Source: Eutypella sp. D-1
Taxonomy: Eukaryota > Ascomycota > Sordariomycetes > Xylariales > Diatrypaceae
Reading direction: 5' to 3'
Length of the DNA stretch: 64,000 nucleotides
NCBI GenBank assembly: GCA_023313575.1
Contig: JAJTTP010000026.1
Location: forward strand, 62,001 to 126,000
In this document: piece after piece, positions 1 through 11,488 of the stretch
Position numbering within the stretch: position 1 is the stretch's first letter
Layout of the letters: every line of letters starts with the position of its first letter
The notes under the pieces: generated by a model
The model's database searches: none
Told to the model about the DNA's origin: nothing
The model's input: the letters and a program-made list of their open reading frames with translations, nothing else
Made by a program: the position numbers and the translations under genes

Positions 1-852
1 TATTTAGCCCCACCTAGACAACTAGGTGCCCAGCAGGTGCCCCAGCCCCAGGCGCTTATTGTATTACGTCGGCGCTTATGGCTAAAACCACGCCTACGGG
101 TATTACTAAGACTACACCTGCGCTACCTACCTCTACCCCGGCACATAGAGAAGAACGAGGGCGAGGCCCATACTATAGATGATGCCAAAGTGCCATGCAG
201 CAAGGTACCTGGCCGGAGGGATAGCGACATCGAGGTATGGTAACGAATCGCGTGAGGGCGCGCGTGCAATAGATGGAATTGGACGTTCCAGGACAGAAGA
301 TCCAATGGTTGGGCGGCCGTGGAGTCGGTGCGCGGAGGGCGACGGCCCCAGTGACCGCCGAGGGTCAGTTTCTCATGGAGGCCGGGTGGGAGAGACTGGC
401 TGTGGATTCGACCGCCATTTATTATGGGCACTCCTTGCTAGGCATCATTCATGGGGAAGACGGTTCCAGTCGCAATGCAAGTTGAACTTCACCACTAGGC
501 GCCGTCTGGGTAGCATATTACGACACTGTTCCGTGTAGGAGCTTACGTTCGGGGTGAGTTACGTAAACTGTCCGACCGTATAGGTGATAGTTAACGGCAA
601 GACAAACACGCCGAATGATCAACAAATCAATCAATAAGCATATTGGTAAATCAATAAGCAATGACTTCTGCTCCCTTCCATTATTCAGCACCGTTTAATG
701 GAAAGGTTAAGGCTGATATAACGCGATCGTCATGTATATAGAAGAGACGTCTTCCTCCCATCGTCCAGATAGCTAAACCTCAAGTCAATCAAGTTATATC
801 GCCTAGCTCGAGATCGTTATACACCAGCTCATTCAACTTAAAAGCACTCAAT
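1..852. other. Left-edge spacer with short open fragments
   Basis: No complete gene can be supported here. Plus-strand reading frames of 68-119 codons overlap one another between about 37 and 538 (one ATG-started stretch at 273-485), but none continues through a convincing splice site and I recognise no family. They could be the 3' part of a gene that begins left of the window, or remnants of a mobile element. From about 540 to 852 the sequence is AT-richer and is the likely promoter of the following dehydrogenase. Confidence 0.3.
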
Positions 853-1849
853 ATGTCTGTGTACGTTATTACTGGAGTGTCGAAGGGAATCGGGGTGAGT
901 CTGCCTTGATATACCGTATTGCGCATGGCCTTTGCTTAACCTAGCCCAGTTCGAGTTTCTGAACCAGATCTCGGAAAACCCGAAGAACCTAGTCGTCGGT
1001 TTAGTCCGCGATAAGGCTGCGACCGAGAAGAAGGTGGCAACAGAGCTGGGCGTCCGTCCCAATGTTCACATCCTCCATGCGGACCTCACCAGCTACGCCA
1101 GCCTGAAGCAAGCCGCTGCCGACACTGACAAGATTGTGGGCGAGCGCGGCATCGATTACCTGGTTGCCAACGGGGCCTTCCCGTCCCTCTTCGACGCATA
1201 TGACCCCATCGGCAAATTGTAGGTCTACTTTCCGCGGGCTACTGTTTAGATCAGGTTATGGTTAACGCTTTCTGATCAACAGGGCCGACCAAGTTGAGGA
1301 GTTGGAGGCTGTTTCAGGAAAGCTATTCCAGACCAATGTCGTTGGCAACATCCACCTCTTTAACCTCTTCCTCCCTCTTGTTTTAAGGGGAAATCTAAAG
1401 AAAGTGATCGCCATTTCTAGCGGGCACGGCGACCTCGACTTGATCAACGATCTCGAGATTGATACGTCTGCATTGTACTCTGCCTCTAAGGCGGCCATGA
1501 ATGTCATTGTGGCCAAGTTCAACGCGCAATACAAGAAAGACGGTGTGCTCTTTGTGAGTATCAGCCCGGGAGTGGTGGAGGTAGGCCACTTTGTGGATGG
1601 TACGTATCCTGTCTTTACGATCAAAACATCTGGACGCTAGACTAATAGCGACCTATAGCCACTCCAGAACAGATTGAGAGTTTGAAGGGATTCGCGCACA
1701 AGCTTTCTACCTATGCGCCCCATTTCCAAGGCGCAACCCCTGTAGACGAAGCCGTCCGAACCATCAGGTCGACCTGGGAGAAGGCCAGCATCGATAATGG
1801 TTATGGTGGTGCCTTTGTCTCGCACTTTGGGAACAAGCAGTGGGTGTAA
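853..1849 (+). CDS. Short-chain dehydrogenase/reductase (ketoreductase-like)
   Basis: A cytosolic NAD(P)-dependent oxidoreductase of the classical SDR family, about 250 residues. Four exons: 853-894, 950-1218, 1283-1599 and 1659-1849. The Rossmann glycine motif TGVSKGIG is at residues 7-14, split from the rest by the first intron. An Asn-Gly dinucleotide in VANGAF replaces the usual NNAG. The active-site YSASK (Tyr-x3-Lys) follows an ISSGHG segment carrying the catalytic Ser. The start is the only ATG that places the glycine motif at the N-terminus. The sequence resembles the fungal group often annotated as norsolorinic-acid ketoreductase-like. That name describes similarity only, and the substrate is unknown. 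No polyketide synthase lies nearby, so a toxin-pathway role is not supported. Intron borders are GT-AG, with internal branch-like CTAAT/CTAAC sequences. Confidence 0.85.
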
Positions 1850-3433
1850 CCTTAGGGCCGTACATCTTTGGATACATATTTCCAATCATCGTTAGTAATA
1901 TCAGAGGGTTCGTGAAGTGGGATATAGGCTCGAGGGTCGCTGCATGGATGGGTAGTGGTGAAATATATTCAGCTCTTCTGCCCCTTTCTAGATACATTAG
2001 GGAGGAAGTCTCTTTTTATACAGAATTCTAGATTATCCTAGCCCATCGGCGGTGGGGGTTAGGTCGCTGCCCCTATCTCCATGTCACGTGACAAGGACTT
2101 ACAAGAGATGTAAATGTCCATACTGGGTAAGTACATTAACAGATGTATTAGGTGAAACAATGGTGGCTTGTTCACAAAATGAAGAGTCCCACAGCTTTAT
2201 CAGACGCCCACTGAGTGGTATAAGTTAGGGAGTAGGGAGGGAGTGGGGCGTCCGCTGGTTCATTGACAGTGATTAACTCTCGGTCACTCAGCGGCTCTCG
2301 AAAGCGGAATGTTTAGTGCGCCCGGTCAAGGTCTTTCTCTCCGACGGTCCGATACTCGTGAGCGTGATGAGAGTGGGTATAACTCCAGGACTAATCCCGG
2401 ACATACTCTCGCGGCGTCCGCCATTCCTACCGGCCCACTCAGGACTCCGGCTCACCCTTTGGCTTGCGCTCCGCTCAGACTACCCTACATGCCGTCCAGT
2501 GCCTCAGTTAGGTGCGCAGCATGCTTGGCAGATACGTAATCAGCTAACGTTCTAACGCTTCCGATGACGGCTCCCGTTTTGCGGTTGGGTCAAGTTCGCC
2601 TTCCCAGTGTTCAGATTAAAACTGATTCTCTGGTTAGGTAGAGCGGCGCTTTCTAGAGTTGCGGCCGCTTTATTTCGTCGCCGCCGGTGATGGCCCGTAC
2701 CTAGGCCATCACGTGGATATAAGGTATGGCCGGCGCGATCCCTAATAAGCATATTTTCCGTTTGTGAGGACAGACCTGCAGATGGGGCAGCTGATTCATT
2801 TAAACAGTGAACAGTCGCAAGCTGTACATATGGCCGCCGGCGCTTTAAAAGCGGCTGCAGTAATATTCGCATATCCTTCACAACGCGGCTGTCTGTGCTC
2901 TTGCCATCAACTGCAATTGATCCGACCCTGCGCCTGCTACTTATACTGGCCGCTCATGAGTGCCTCATCGCCGGACGCCGCCGTAGACCACCGGAGCTAC
3001 TTATGCATATTAGCAGCCAGCTAGGTGAGCGACCTGCGCGTACACTGTCAAACCGCGCACCGGGTCATCAGATAAGACTGACAGGTCGAAAGGTTTCTCC
3101 CCAAGGTCGGCCCTCGATCCTAGGGTCTTAAATACAACGTATCGATTGACAATCTGGGTCAGCGTAGGCATAGGCATGAGCCTATGACCACTTGTCCGAG
3201 GCTGGGCTCGCGCATTCCAGTACTGCCTCGGCCGGGTTGAAAGCTGCCTCTATCGCAATCTGCAACGACTAAGGCCCAGACTAAGCCAACGAGGCGGGTT
3301 CGTCCCGTTATGACATACAGGTAAGGAATGCCCGAAGGAATCAAGGCGCCTTATGCAAGTGAGTAATGTAATAAGCAAAGAGGTAACTAGCTTTATTACT
3401 AGTCTCCCCGAATTCTACTATAAGACCTTAACT
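1850..3433. other. Intergenic spacer
   Basis: This lies between two convergently transcribed genes. Several overlapping open frames of 60-109 codons occur between 2309 and 3131, but they lack splice-compatible extensions and recognisable motifs. A 12-bp palindrome containing the E-box core CACGTG sits at 2082-2093. Nothing else is supported. Confidence 0.4.
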
Positions 3434-5309
3434 TTATACTTGTGCTTGTGCTTCTTGGCGCGCGGCCTTTGCTTCCGCTTGTAGTCTCTTTGCCTTCTGG
3501 ACGCCGAACCCGTCCGAAAATATGTCCCTGATATTCTCCAGCGGTACGCCCTTCACTTCTGGATAACAGAAGATGACAAATATCCAACCAAAGAAACATA
3601 TACCAGAATAAAATCCAAACGCCCCGCTGGGTGTCATTGCTTGCATCATAGATAGGAATGTCGATGCGATGATGATGTTGCAGCCCCAGCAAGTCACGGT
3701 GTTCATCATGGTGCCGAGTGCGCGCACTTCCAAGGGGAGTAGCTCCGTTCCAACCCAGCCAATGGTGGCCACGCCACTTGCGTAGAATGCGACATAGATG
3801 ATGATAGCAACTAAGACGAGGATTCCGGCCCAGTTTACTGTCGATGATTCAAGCGTGAGGTCTTTCGATACAGGAATCCAATGGAAAGCTATAGCAGTTA
3901 CGGCCATAGAAATCGACTGTGCATGATTCACATTAGCCACGTAATATAAGACGTCGGCGAGGAAAATGTAACTGTTCTCTTACCATTCCAATCACGGTGA
4001 CCAGCAATATCAGTCGCCTCCCTGCTTTGTCGATGATGACTAGATTCACCAAGGTGAATAAGAAGTTGGTGCCGCCAACTGTGATGGAGACAGCAGTTGG
4101 GTTGGTGAAGCCGACAAGGCCGAACAAGGTCGCGGAGTAGTACATAAGGGTGTTGAAACCCCCCAGCTGCGAGACTACAGTCCTATCAGTATCTTGAGGA
4201 AAAGCGGATGCCAGGTAATAGAACTTACTAGCCATGACCGTGCATGCTGAGATTAGAGCACGCAAGTTAGAAGGAATGGAATGAAGCTGCTTGAACTGCC
4301 ACCACAAAGACTTGTCCCCCACAGTGTGCGATTCACGCTCCACCTCGAATGTAATTAGGTTGATCTTGGCCTGAATCTGTTCCTCATTCGCGTCGGGATA
4401 CACCTGGGCAATGGTCTTACGCGCCTCCTCTACCTTTCGGTGCATAAGCAGTTGACGGGGACTCTCTGGGCACCATAATAGGCATATAGATAATATGATG
4501 GGCGGTACTCCACCAATCGCGACCATATATCTCCAACCGTTGGCAACGTGCGTCAAGCCGGCACCGAGAACGTAGGATAGCATCTGGCCAAACGTCACAC
4601 TGAGGTTGTCGAATGCTATCATCCGTCCGCGATACTTCGAGGGTGCAAGCTCTCCGATGTAAAGGGGCTGTTAGATTAAATGTTAGCATCTCCCTCCCAG
4701 ATGGTCTCTCATGGGAACCTTAGAGAAGGGAATTTAGCTTACGATGATCATAGCTGCAGAACCTACGCCCAAACCAACGACCAGCCTGCCCACTGTCATC
4801 TGAGCTACTGTATAGGAAGCTGCCTGAATGATGCTTCCAATGAAGAAGAGGACACAACCAGCGTAGATACCAAACTTGCGGCCAAATTTGTCAGCCGGCA
4901 GCCCAGCAATCAATGCTCCAATAAGAGCACCACCAGAAGTTATCGAAGTGATAAGTTCTTGCTCCTTGGAACTAAGCTTGTGGCCGAGATCATCGTCCAG
5001 GTTGACGAGCACAGCAGAAATTACTCCGGTATCGTAGCCTGGTCAAAATTGATAAGTACGGATCATCACATCGTTATCTATCAAGTCTCGAAGTCTCTCG
5101 GGGTCCATACCAAAAAGGAAGCCACCCATTGCCACCGTGAATACAATCATCCATACTGCCCTTGATGGCTTGGTATCGTCTATGGAGTTATCGAAAGCTT
5201 CGTCAACGTTGTCTTTCCTTACATCTTCGACATGTAGAACATGATCGGCAGAATCAGGAAACTTCGCAATCTCCTTATCCGAGGGCTTGTCGACTGATGT
5301 TGCTGACAT
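3434..5309 (-). CDS. MFS sugar transporter, myo-inositol (ITR) type
   Basis: A plasma-membrane proton symporter of the sugar-porter family, about 535 residues with the expected 12 membrane segments. Exons on the minus strand: 5309-5111, 5038-4743, 4667-4229, 4174-3984 and 3916-3434; all join in phase. Visible family signatures: GGFLFGYDTGVIS in TM1 (reconstructed across intron 1), DKFGRKFG in the TM2-3 loop, PLYIGELAPSKYRGR, PESPRQL after TM6, QLGGFNTLMYYS in TM7, DKAGRR in the TM8-9 loop, and PEVKGVPLENI at the end of TM12 (a PETKG variant). The PLYIGELAP/PESPRQL combination is typical of fungal inositol transporters. This assignment rests on remembered family sequences, so another polyol or hexose cannot be excluded. 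A myo-inositol dehydrogenase-like gene lies about 12.6 kb away at 17952. Confidence 0.85.
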
Positions 5310-6516
5310 GTTGCGAACACTTTGTCTAGGACAAATGCAAAAGAAGGTAGAGATATCACGGCCACGACGCGAGTTTAGTCACTCTGGAGAATTATTGAGG
5401 ACGTCGAAACTTGCTGTCTTATTCTTTTGGGGTATGGAGGTTATGGACGAGGCTATAAGTAATCTCAGCTGGAGCAAGGAATGCCGCTAGTTACCACGTT
5501 CGCTCTATTTGGTGTCGGTGTTAGGCTCCTGTAACACGAATATAACCGGATTGAAAATGATCAACTATCCAGGTAGTACTTGTATGATTATGCCTCAGTT
5601 TACTCCCTGTGAAGTCTTTTACAGGGATCCCCTCTGATCATCGATGCATCGGTCCAAGCATAAGCAGGATTGGCACGCTTCATATTGGATGCCGAATGTA
5701 CTCCATCTACATATTAATCCGGGGTAGACTCCGGGGTATATTCTGGGGAATGCGGGGGATGAGGGGCGTCGGGGGTACTGCACAACCTCGGGAATTTGTG
5801 TTTATAACTCAGATCAAAGGTTTGCATAAGGATCGTGAAGCATCCTAACTTAACGGCGTCTAGAGGGGCAGGGGGGGCGAAGGAGACGCCATAATAGTTG
5901 GGTCCACTTCGGACGCGGGGTTACTTACTCTTTTCTCTAACGAGGACAAAAGACCCGACACTATCTCAAAGTATCGCCAGGCACGGGGTCGCATGCCCAA
6001 TCACAGTCTGCTAAGGCCCACCAAGTACTAAGTAGCAATGAGGCTTGCGTTGGTCGACATAGCTAGTGAATAGGCGCTAGAACTTCTGAGAACTTTCAGT
6101 CAAGGAACCTCACCGAATAGCCGTATAGTAGCAGCCACCAGGAATCACGAGGTTCCAGTCGGCACGTTTTCAATTTCTTGGTGTAGTTATATGTACGCAC
6201 TATACTACTTTGTATTGTCAGATAGCATATTGGGTGATACTAGTATCAAGGCATAAGCATCTTGACGTCAGAGGGGGGCATATGCTTTCCTGGACGAACG
6301 GGACTACCCATACTCGTTTCTTGCCAATTAGCTCTCTCAGTTAGCAAAGCGGAATACGTGAGGAAATAAGTCAGAGTATCAAGGGTCTCGCACAAGGATA
6401 CGTACTCATCTTCTTCGCCTTCTGACACAAAGCTTTGCTTCAATAAACTACCTAAAACCTCCCGACCCTTTACCCGACTCCGTAACTAAACGGCCCGATC
6501 CGGGGCCAGAGTTGAG
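5310..6516. other. Divergent intergenic region, transporter / TF-like gene
   Basis: About 1.2 kb separate the two divergent start codons, so both promoters must lie here. I searched the plus strand for an upstream exon encoding a Cys6 zinc cluster for the next gene and found none. A C-rich/G-rich patch near 5866-5880 and short open frames carry no recognisable motif. Confidence 0.4.
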
Positions 6517-8194
6517 ATGTCCGACCAAAGTATACCGGGCCAGGTCTGGGCGTGCCCAATGCCCTCTTTGCTTTCTCACTCGACGTGTAGCTCCAGTGGA
6601 GTAGATGACGTAGAGAACAGGTACGTTTTACGATGTCATTCTCTGCTGGGTTGCTGTAATTTTGCTCAGTGAATCCAGCAGCAGAAGCAGCAGCAGCATT
6701 TCAGCCGCTCCACCTGCATCTGCTTCTCCATTCAGCGAACATGAGACCCCACTCAGATTTGACGATGACGAAGAGGCCCGTCTCTTTGTGCACTATGTGC
6801 AGGACTTATCTTCGTGGGTAATTCAAGACTTCCGTACCCTACCTCGGAATCCCAATTGGAAGTAACGTTTCACGCTAGATTGATGTCTCCGATCGCCAAT
6901 GTCATTTCGGACTCGAGGTTCCCCGGCGTGCTTCCCGTTTTCCGATACTCGCCTACGGGATCCTTGCTTTCTCATCAAGATTCCTCGCGCTAGTTTCTGG
7001 CGTCGGCCAGGGACGCGCTGCTGACTATCATAGTCATGCTGTAAAGATGCTCATCCCTATACTAGATGGCCCCATAGAAGCTCTCGACGAGAATGTCTTG
7101 GCTGCGATTGTGTTACTCCGCTTATATGAAGAGAGAACAGGTTTGAGAATGAGAACCACACTGAGATTGGGTCTAGACTAACACATATACAGATACCGAT
7201 CTAGGCACTCACTTATACGGCAGCACACGGCTGTTGAATACCGCTTCGAGTTTAGCAGCTACGGGTGGTCTCGGAGAGGCAGCCAGTTGGGTTGTGCTTC
7301 GCCAAGATATTTACCTTTCTCTAACAAAGTCACAACCACTCTACATCGGTCTGGACCATTACAGAGAGTCTAGCTCCTTCATCAACAACGATGCCGAGTC
7401 TTTGGCCAATAGAGCTGTTTATTTGTGTGGCCAGGTCTTAGCTTATGCCTTCGGATCGGGAACCACATTTGCAACACTGGATATCAGTGATTGGACTCGG
7501 CTCAATGATGACGCTGCTCAGTGGCATGCCTCTTTGCCAGCTGAATCCATCCCATTCTGGGTGAACGGTCCCGGGAATGGAAATGGAATCATTGACGACT
7601 CTGTATTCCCTGTTGCCTGGATGACGCGGCCAGCTCATAGTAAGCCACACCATGAATACGCCAGCTTAAAACGCGGGGCATATACTAATAGATGTGGAAT
7701 GTAGTTGCTGGCTACCAGCATTATCTCCTTGCTAGAATGCTCCTTGCGATCTTCAATCCTCGCCTATGTAATCCCGCACTGAGTACAGTGTTGGAAAGAA
7801 GGGATGCAGACGTGAGTACTATTACTTCATCAAGTATGTGTTCGATCTTTGACCCCTAACAGTCTGTAGGAAGAGGTTCTTCGAAATCTGCGTCTGCTTG
7901 TTGGGCTCGCTATCAGTAATCCATCGGTGATAAACGCGAGTTTTACAGCTTCCCACACGCTTCAAGCATGTAAGATCGACTTTGCTTAGAATGAAGGTGT
8001 CGTCACTAACATATATAGGCGGGTCCTACTTGAAAACCAAGGAAGAGCAATATGAAGCCCTCAAGTTTTTGAACAATTTTGGGACAAGGTCGGGCTGGCA
8101 GACAGCACATATAGCTAAGGCGCTTTCGGCACAATGGGAGGAGAGATCTCGATTGGGTGATAGATCCCACTATGACATATTAGTACCACTGTAG
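6517..8194 (+). CDS. Fungal-specific transcription-factor-domain protein without a visible zinc cluster
   Basis: About 447 residues of the ARCA-like/fungal-specific transcription factor type. Seven exons fit: 6517-6620, 6670-6817, 6879-7140, 7193-7639, 7705-7811, 7870-7969 and 8019-8194, all with GT-AG borders and consistent phases. Residues 1-60 are serine-rich. From about residue 65 the regulatory-domain pattern appears: EARLFVHYVQDLSSW, then HFGLEVPRRA and ILAFSSRFLAL, then the WVVLRQDIYLSL helix. What is missing is the N-terminal Zn2Cys6 DNA-binding domain expected of this family: the first exon has only two cysteines, in an unrelated context. The start codon is therefore the weakest part of the model. 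It may be a DNA-binding-deficient partner or co-regulator, a truncated gene, or a gene whose first exon I could not find. It is probably related to the intact factor at 11489. Confidence 0.7.
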
Positions 8195-9182
8195 AGCCAG
8201 CTTAAGTCTACATGTGTTTGAACGTTAAGCTCAAAGTATTGCCATGATGAGTGCCGAGCCATGTCTGAATGCTTTGCCAGGAGCTAGTCTGGTTGGCCTT
8301 CTAAATTCCCCTGCCATCGTACCTGAATATGTCCTAGTGGGTCACTCTACCCAAGCATTATGCATCGTAAATCATGTAGCATTGCTTGCGGGTTTAAATG
8401 TCTGTTCTATAATGTGACTAAAGAAACATCAGACCCGCCTTTTCTAAATCTGGCCTTCTCTCTCTGCAGGCTTAGACTTTTACCCCTGAGAGTCGTTACT
8501 TACCACTAGATGATCGGATTAGCTCCGGACGCACCGTTCTTGAAATTCCGGTCTATTTTCTTATCACAAACACGTAAGAGAGTCCAGTACCGACTAATAA
8601 CATCCCGAGAAAAGTGCGTTATATGGACTAGCCCTCTTGTAGGGCCTGCGTGGTTTATGGGAAGGCTATTAGGAAACCTAACAGTATGCCTAGCCACTTG
8701 CCACAATGTCAGATGGGATAGACTCCCCGTGAACCCAAACATGATGTATACACCATCAGCGGATAGCATTGAGGATTCGATGGTCATTTATACGTAATCT
8801 CCGAATTCTTAATGTGCACTTGAACTGACTGGATCATCTTGATGTTTATATAGGCCTACACATTTGTAAACTGATCAAATGAAATGCAAATGTAACGAAG
8901 CCGTCGCCATTGGTCTTGATTTGACACAACTGAAGATGTGGAGGTGGCAATTACTTAGATTGATCGCTGGCTAGCTAAAGGACAGACTATCTACATGGGA
9001 ATGTTCCTATTCCCTTTTATAACACCAAAGGGGGTGAATTGCGAAGATCGGTCTGGGCGGTTCATTATCTTCACGTGATATTTATTGGTGGAGTGCTTTT
9101 ATCCTGGTAATAAGTGGTTTGGAACGGCAACTTGATTTGAGTACCTAGTTAAGAAATGATGCTTCTGTCTCACTCCAGTTAA
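8195..9182. other. Convergent intergenic spacer
   Basis: About 1 kb between convergent genes. A 93-95-codon frame is open on both strands around 8506-8797, but it shows no family motif and no splice extension, so I treat it as chance. It probably holds the two 3' UTRs. Confidence 0.4.
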
Positions 9183-10824
9183 CTACAAAGACCTTCGCCA
9201 AATCTTCACTGGCATCTCGCCGAGGATGTGATTCATTGTTTCCAGCCTCTTTAACTCAAATCCTTGCGGCAGAGCAAATTCGTACCGGTGCACAAGTGAA
9301 GCGATAAGCACCGTCTGCTCCAAATAGGAAATATTACGACCAATGCAACCCCTAGAACCAGCTGAAAAAGTGATAAAAGAACTCTGGATCTGTTTCCCTT
9401 TCTCTCCCAGCCATCTCTCAGGGATAAATGACTCTGGGTCTGGGAAGACCGACTCGTCACGATGGGCTACCAGGGCAGAGATACTGACAGTTGTGTTTCC
9501 GGGAACATATTGGTCCATGATCCAGAGTCCCTCTGGGGGTGTTTTTCGTGGCAATCCATGTGGCGTCGGTGGTTGTAGGCGTAATGACTCATCCAAGCAC
9601 GCGCGAAGGTAAGTCAAGTGTTTGACTTTGTCGTAAGGAGCGACGACTTCATGAGGTTCGAGAGCAGCGTCAATCTCCTCACGTAGACGCTTCATCACTT
9701 GGGGATGCTTCAGTAGCTCGTAGAGGACGTTGGCGATGGCAATAGCGGTGGTCACGCTACCAGCGTTCATCATGATGTTGATTTCGGCAACAATCTCTCC
9801 CAACTCCAGGTTATGAGGGGACCCGTTCTTATCCTCCATTAAGGCCTGGAAGAAGTCGTCTAGTTTCTCTCCAGACCTGTAACGTTCGAGTCGCTTGGCT
9901 GCTCTGTGAAGAACAATCCCTTCCCATCCTGATCCAGACTCAGACATGCGTCTATAGAATGGTATGATGTTGGAGATCTTGTCCAATAAACCGTAGTGAT
10001 CATAACTCCATACGAGAAGCGACTGTTTCCTGGCATTGGGATAGAGCGCTTGTCGGAGGTTCGTCTCGTAGGTTGACCCATCTAGTCGTTGGCCCGTCAC
10101 CCGGTCATGTCCTTTGTCTAGCAAGCCAAGGCTATCCGACAAACCAATGTCTGTGATGGCATCCAGAGTAAAGAAGTTCGTCCATCCCCGGTAGTCGACC
10201 ATCACGTCATTGGGATCGGGATATTTCTGGCCTGGAGGGAGAGGAGTCGTGCAGCACTTGTCAAAATGCGCAAACAGTCTTGTCACCTTGTCGGCGACTT
10301 TATATTCCCAGCCTTCCAGGTTCTTTAGTGCATAGGCCGACGACAGCATTTTCCTCTTCCTCGAATGGTCTTGTTTATCTATCACATCGGCAAGATGGTA
10401 GTGAGACGAGGCGGTCAAGGAGTAAGATTCGTCTTTGAGGCAGGGCGATCCATGACCGTAAATATCCTTGATGGCTTGGACGCTACCAAAGGACAACGTA
10501 TTCGGACCTGTCCGAAGAACAGGTTCTTTCTTGTGCAGTTTCGCAAGATAGGCCGATCGAGCGCCACCGTGTGCTAATATCATGAAGGGTAGGTTCGAGA
10601 CTCCAGAGAATAGGCTCATGTTGGGAAATTTTCTGAGGCCTATGTTCTGCTTAGTTTTCGTTCATTACTTGAGCATCAAATACTTGAGTTGGCTTACCTT
10701 TCGGATCTTTGAGGTAGTATATCACCGGGTACAGAATGAAATAAGCGAAGAGTATGAGTAACAAGGCCACCGCGTACGGGGCTTTGGCCGATAGGCCCAT
10801 GATATCAGCCATTTTGCTCTTCAT
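9183..10824 (-). CDS. Cytochrome P450 monooxygenase, CYP53-like (benzoate 4-hydroxylase group)
   Basis: An ER-anchored haem-thiolate monooxygenase, about 527 residues. Two exons: 10824-10698 and 10639-9183. The first encodes an N-terminal membrane anchor (AVALLLILFAYFILYPV) ending in DPK. Other ATGs at 10812 and inside exon 1 are possible starts. Family signatures: oxygen-binding I-helix region NAGSVTTAIA, the ExxR helix ESLR, PERW, and the haem loop FSAGSRGCIGRN with the axial Cys near residue 474. The segment after the haem Cys (NISYLEQTVLIASLVHRYEFALP) and the EMPVKIWRR end match fungal proteins annotated as benzoate 4-monooxygenase. That substrate is an inference. Neighbours support a module: a P450 reductase lies 3.7 kb away and a Zn2Cys6 factor is transcribed divergently from a shared 664-bp promoter region. 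Confidence 0.85.
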
Positions 10825-11488
10825 ACAGTGTATGATACGTCGTCGTCGTCTTCGTCGTGTGCTGAGTGCCGGTATATCTTGTCAAGCGTGCACCTGGATA
10901 GCAGATTAAAAGCGGCCGATCAGAAGAGTCTCTTCATATATAAATGAATGTCTATGTATTATAGCAAACTATGTAGAGTTATTGCACAATGTATCCATTA
11001 TCCACCTAAATCTAACTATATCGACCGCACAAAGTAACACAACCTAGCACGCACATACTCAATTTGCCGTAAGAGTAGCCATGTACGCGAGCCCCTCTCA
11101 CACTATAGTAAACTAAGAAAGAAAAGTCTAGATGATTCACTGAGTTCATACATGATGGCTGTGCCCAACCGATGACGCTGAGCCGTCTCATTAACCCCAC
11201 GTAAACCTACAGGTACGTAACTAGACTATGCAATGATAGCCTGAGCTTTAAAGTAGCGGGATTGCGGGGAAGTTGGGGTAAGATGGGGTAGACCAGGATT
11301 TTCATCTTGAAATGGCAATTCTCTCCGCAGAACCACTTTCTCCACGTGGTCCACAACGTTACGGAAATTTTGTTCTCCACAGACAATAAGGGATAAAACT
11401 CCCCGTCCCAGACAACATTCGATACACAATCCCGAGACAACTCATTCTTGCTTCATCTCACGACTACACACCAACTTCCGATTACCCC
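10825..11488. promoter_or_regulatory. Shared divergent promoter region, P450 / Zn2Cys6 factor
   Basis: These 664 bp separate the start codons of the P450 (minus) and the transcription factor (plus), so regulatory sites for both should lie here. The sequence is AT-rich at 10925-11000. I cannot point to a specific operator. Zn2Cys6 factors often bind CGG triplets, but no convincing inverted or direct CGG pair was identified by eye. Confidence 0.4.

Noticed and set aside
853..1849. Secondary-metabolite (norsolorinic-acid-type) ketoreductase role
   Set aside because: Only family resemblance; no polyketide synthase or other tailoring cluster is present nearby.
2309..3131. Cluster of 76-109-codon open frames
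   Set aside because: Overlapping frames on both strands, no motif, no splice continuity.
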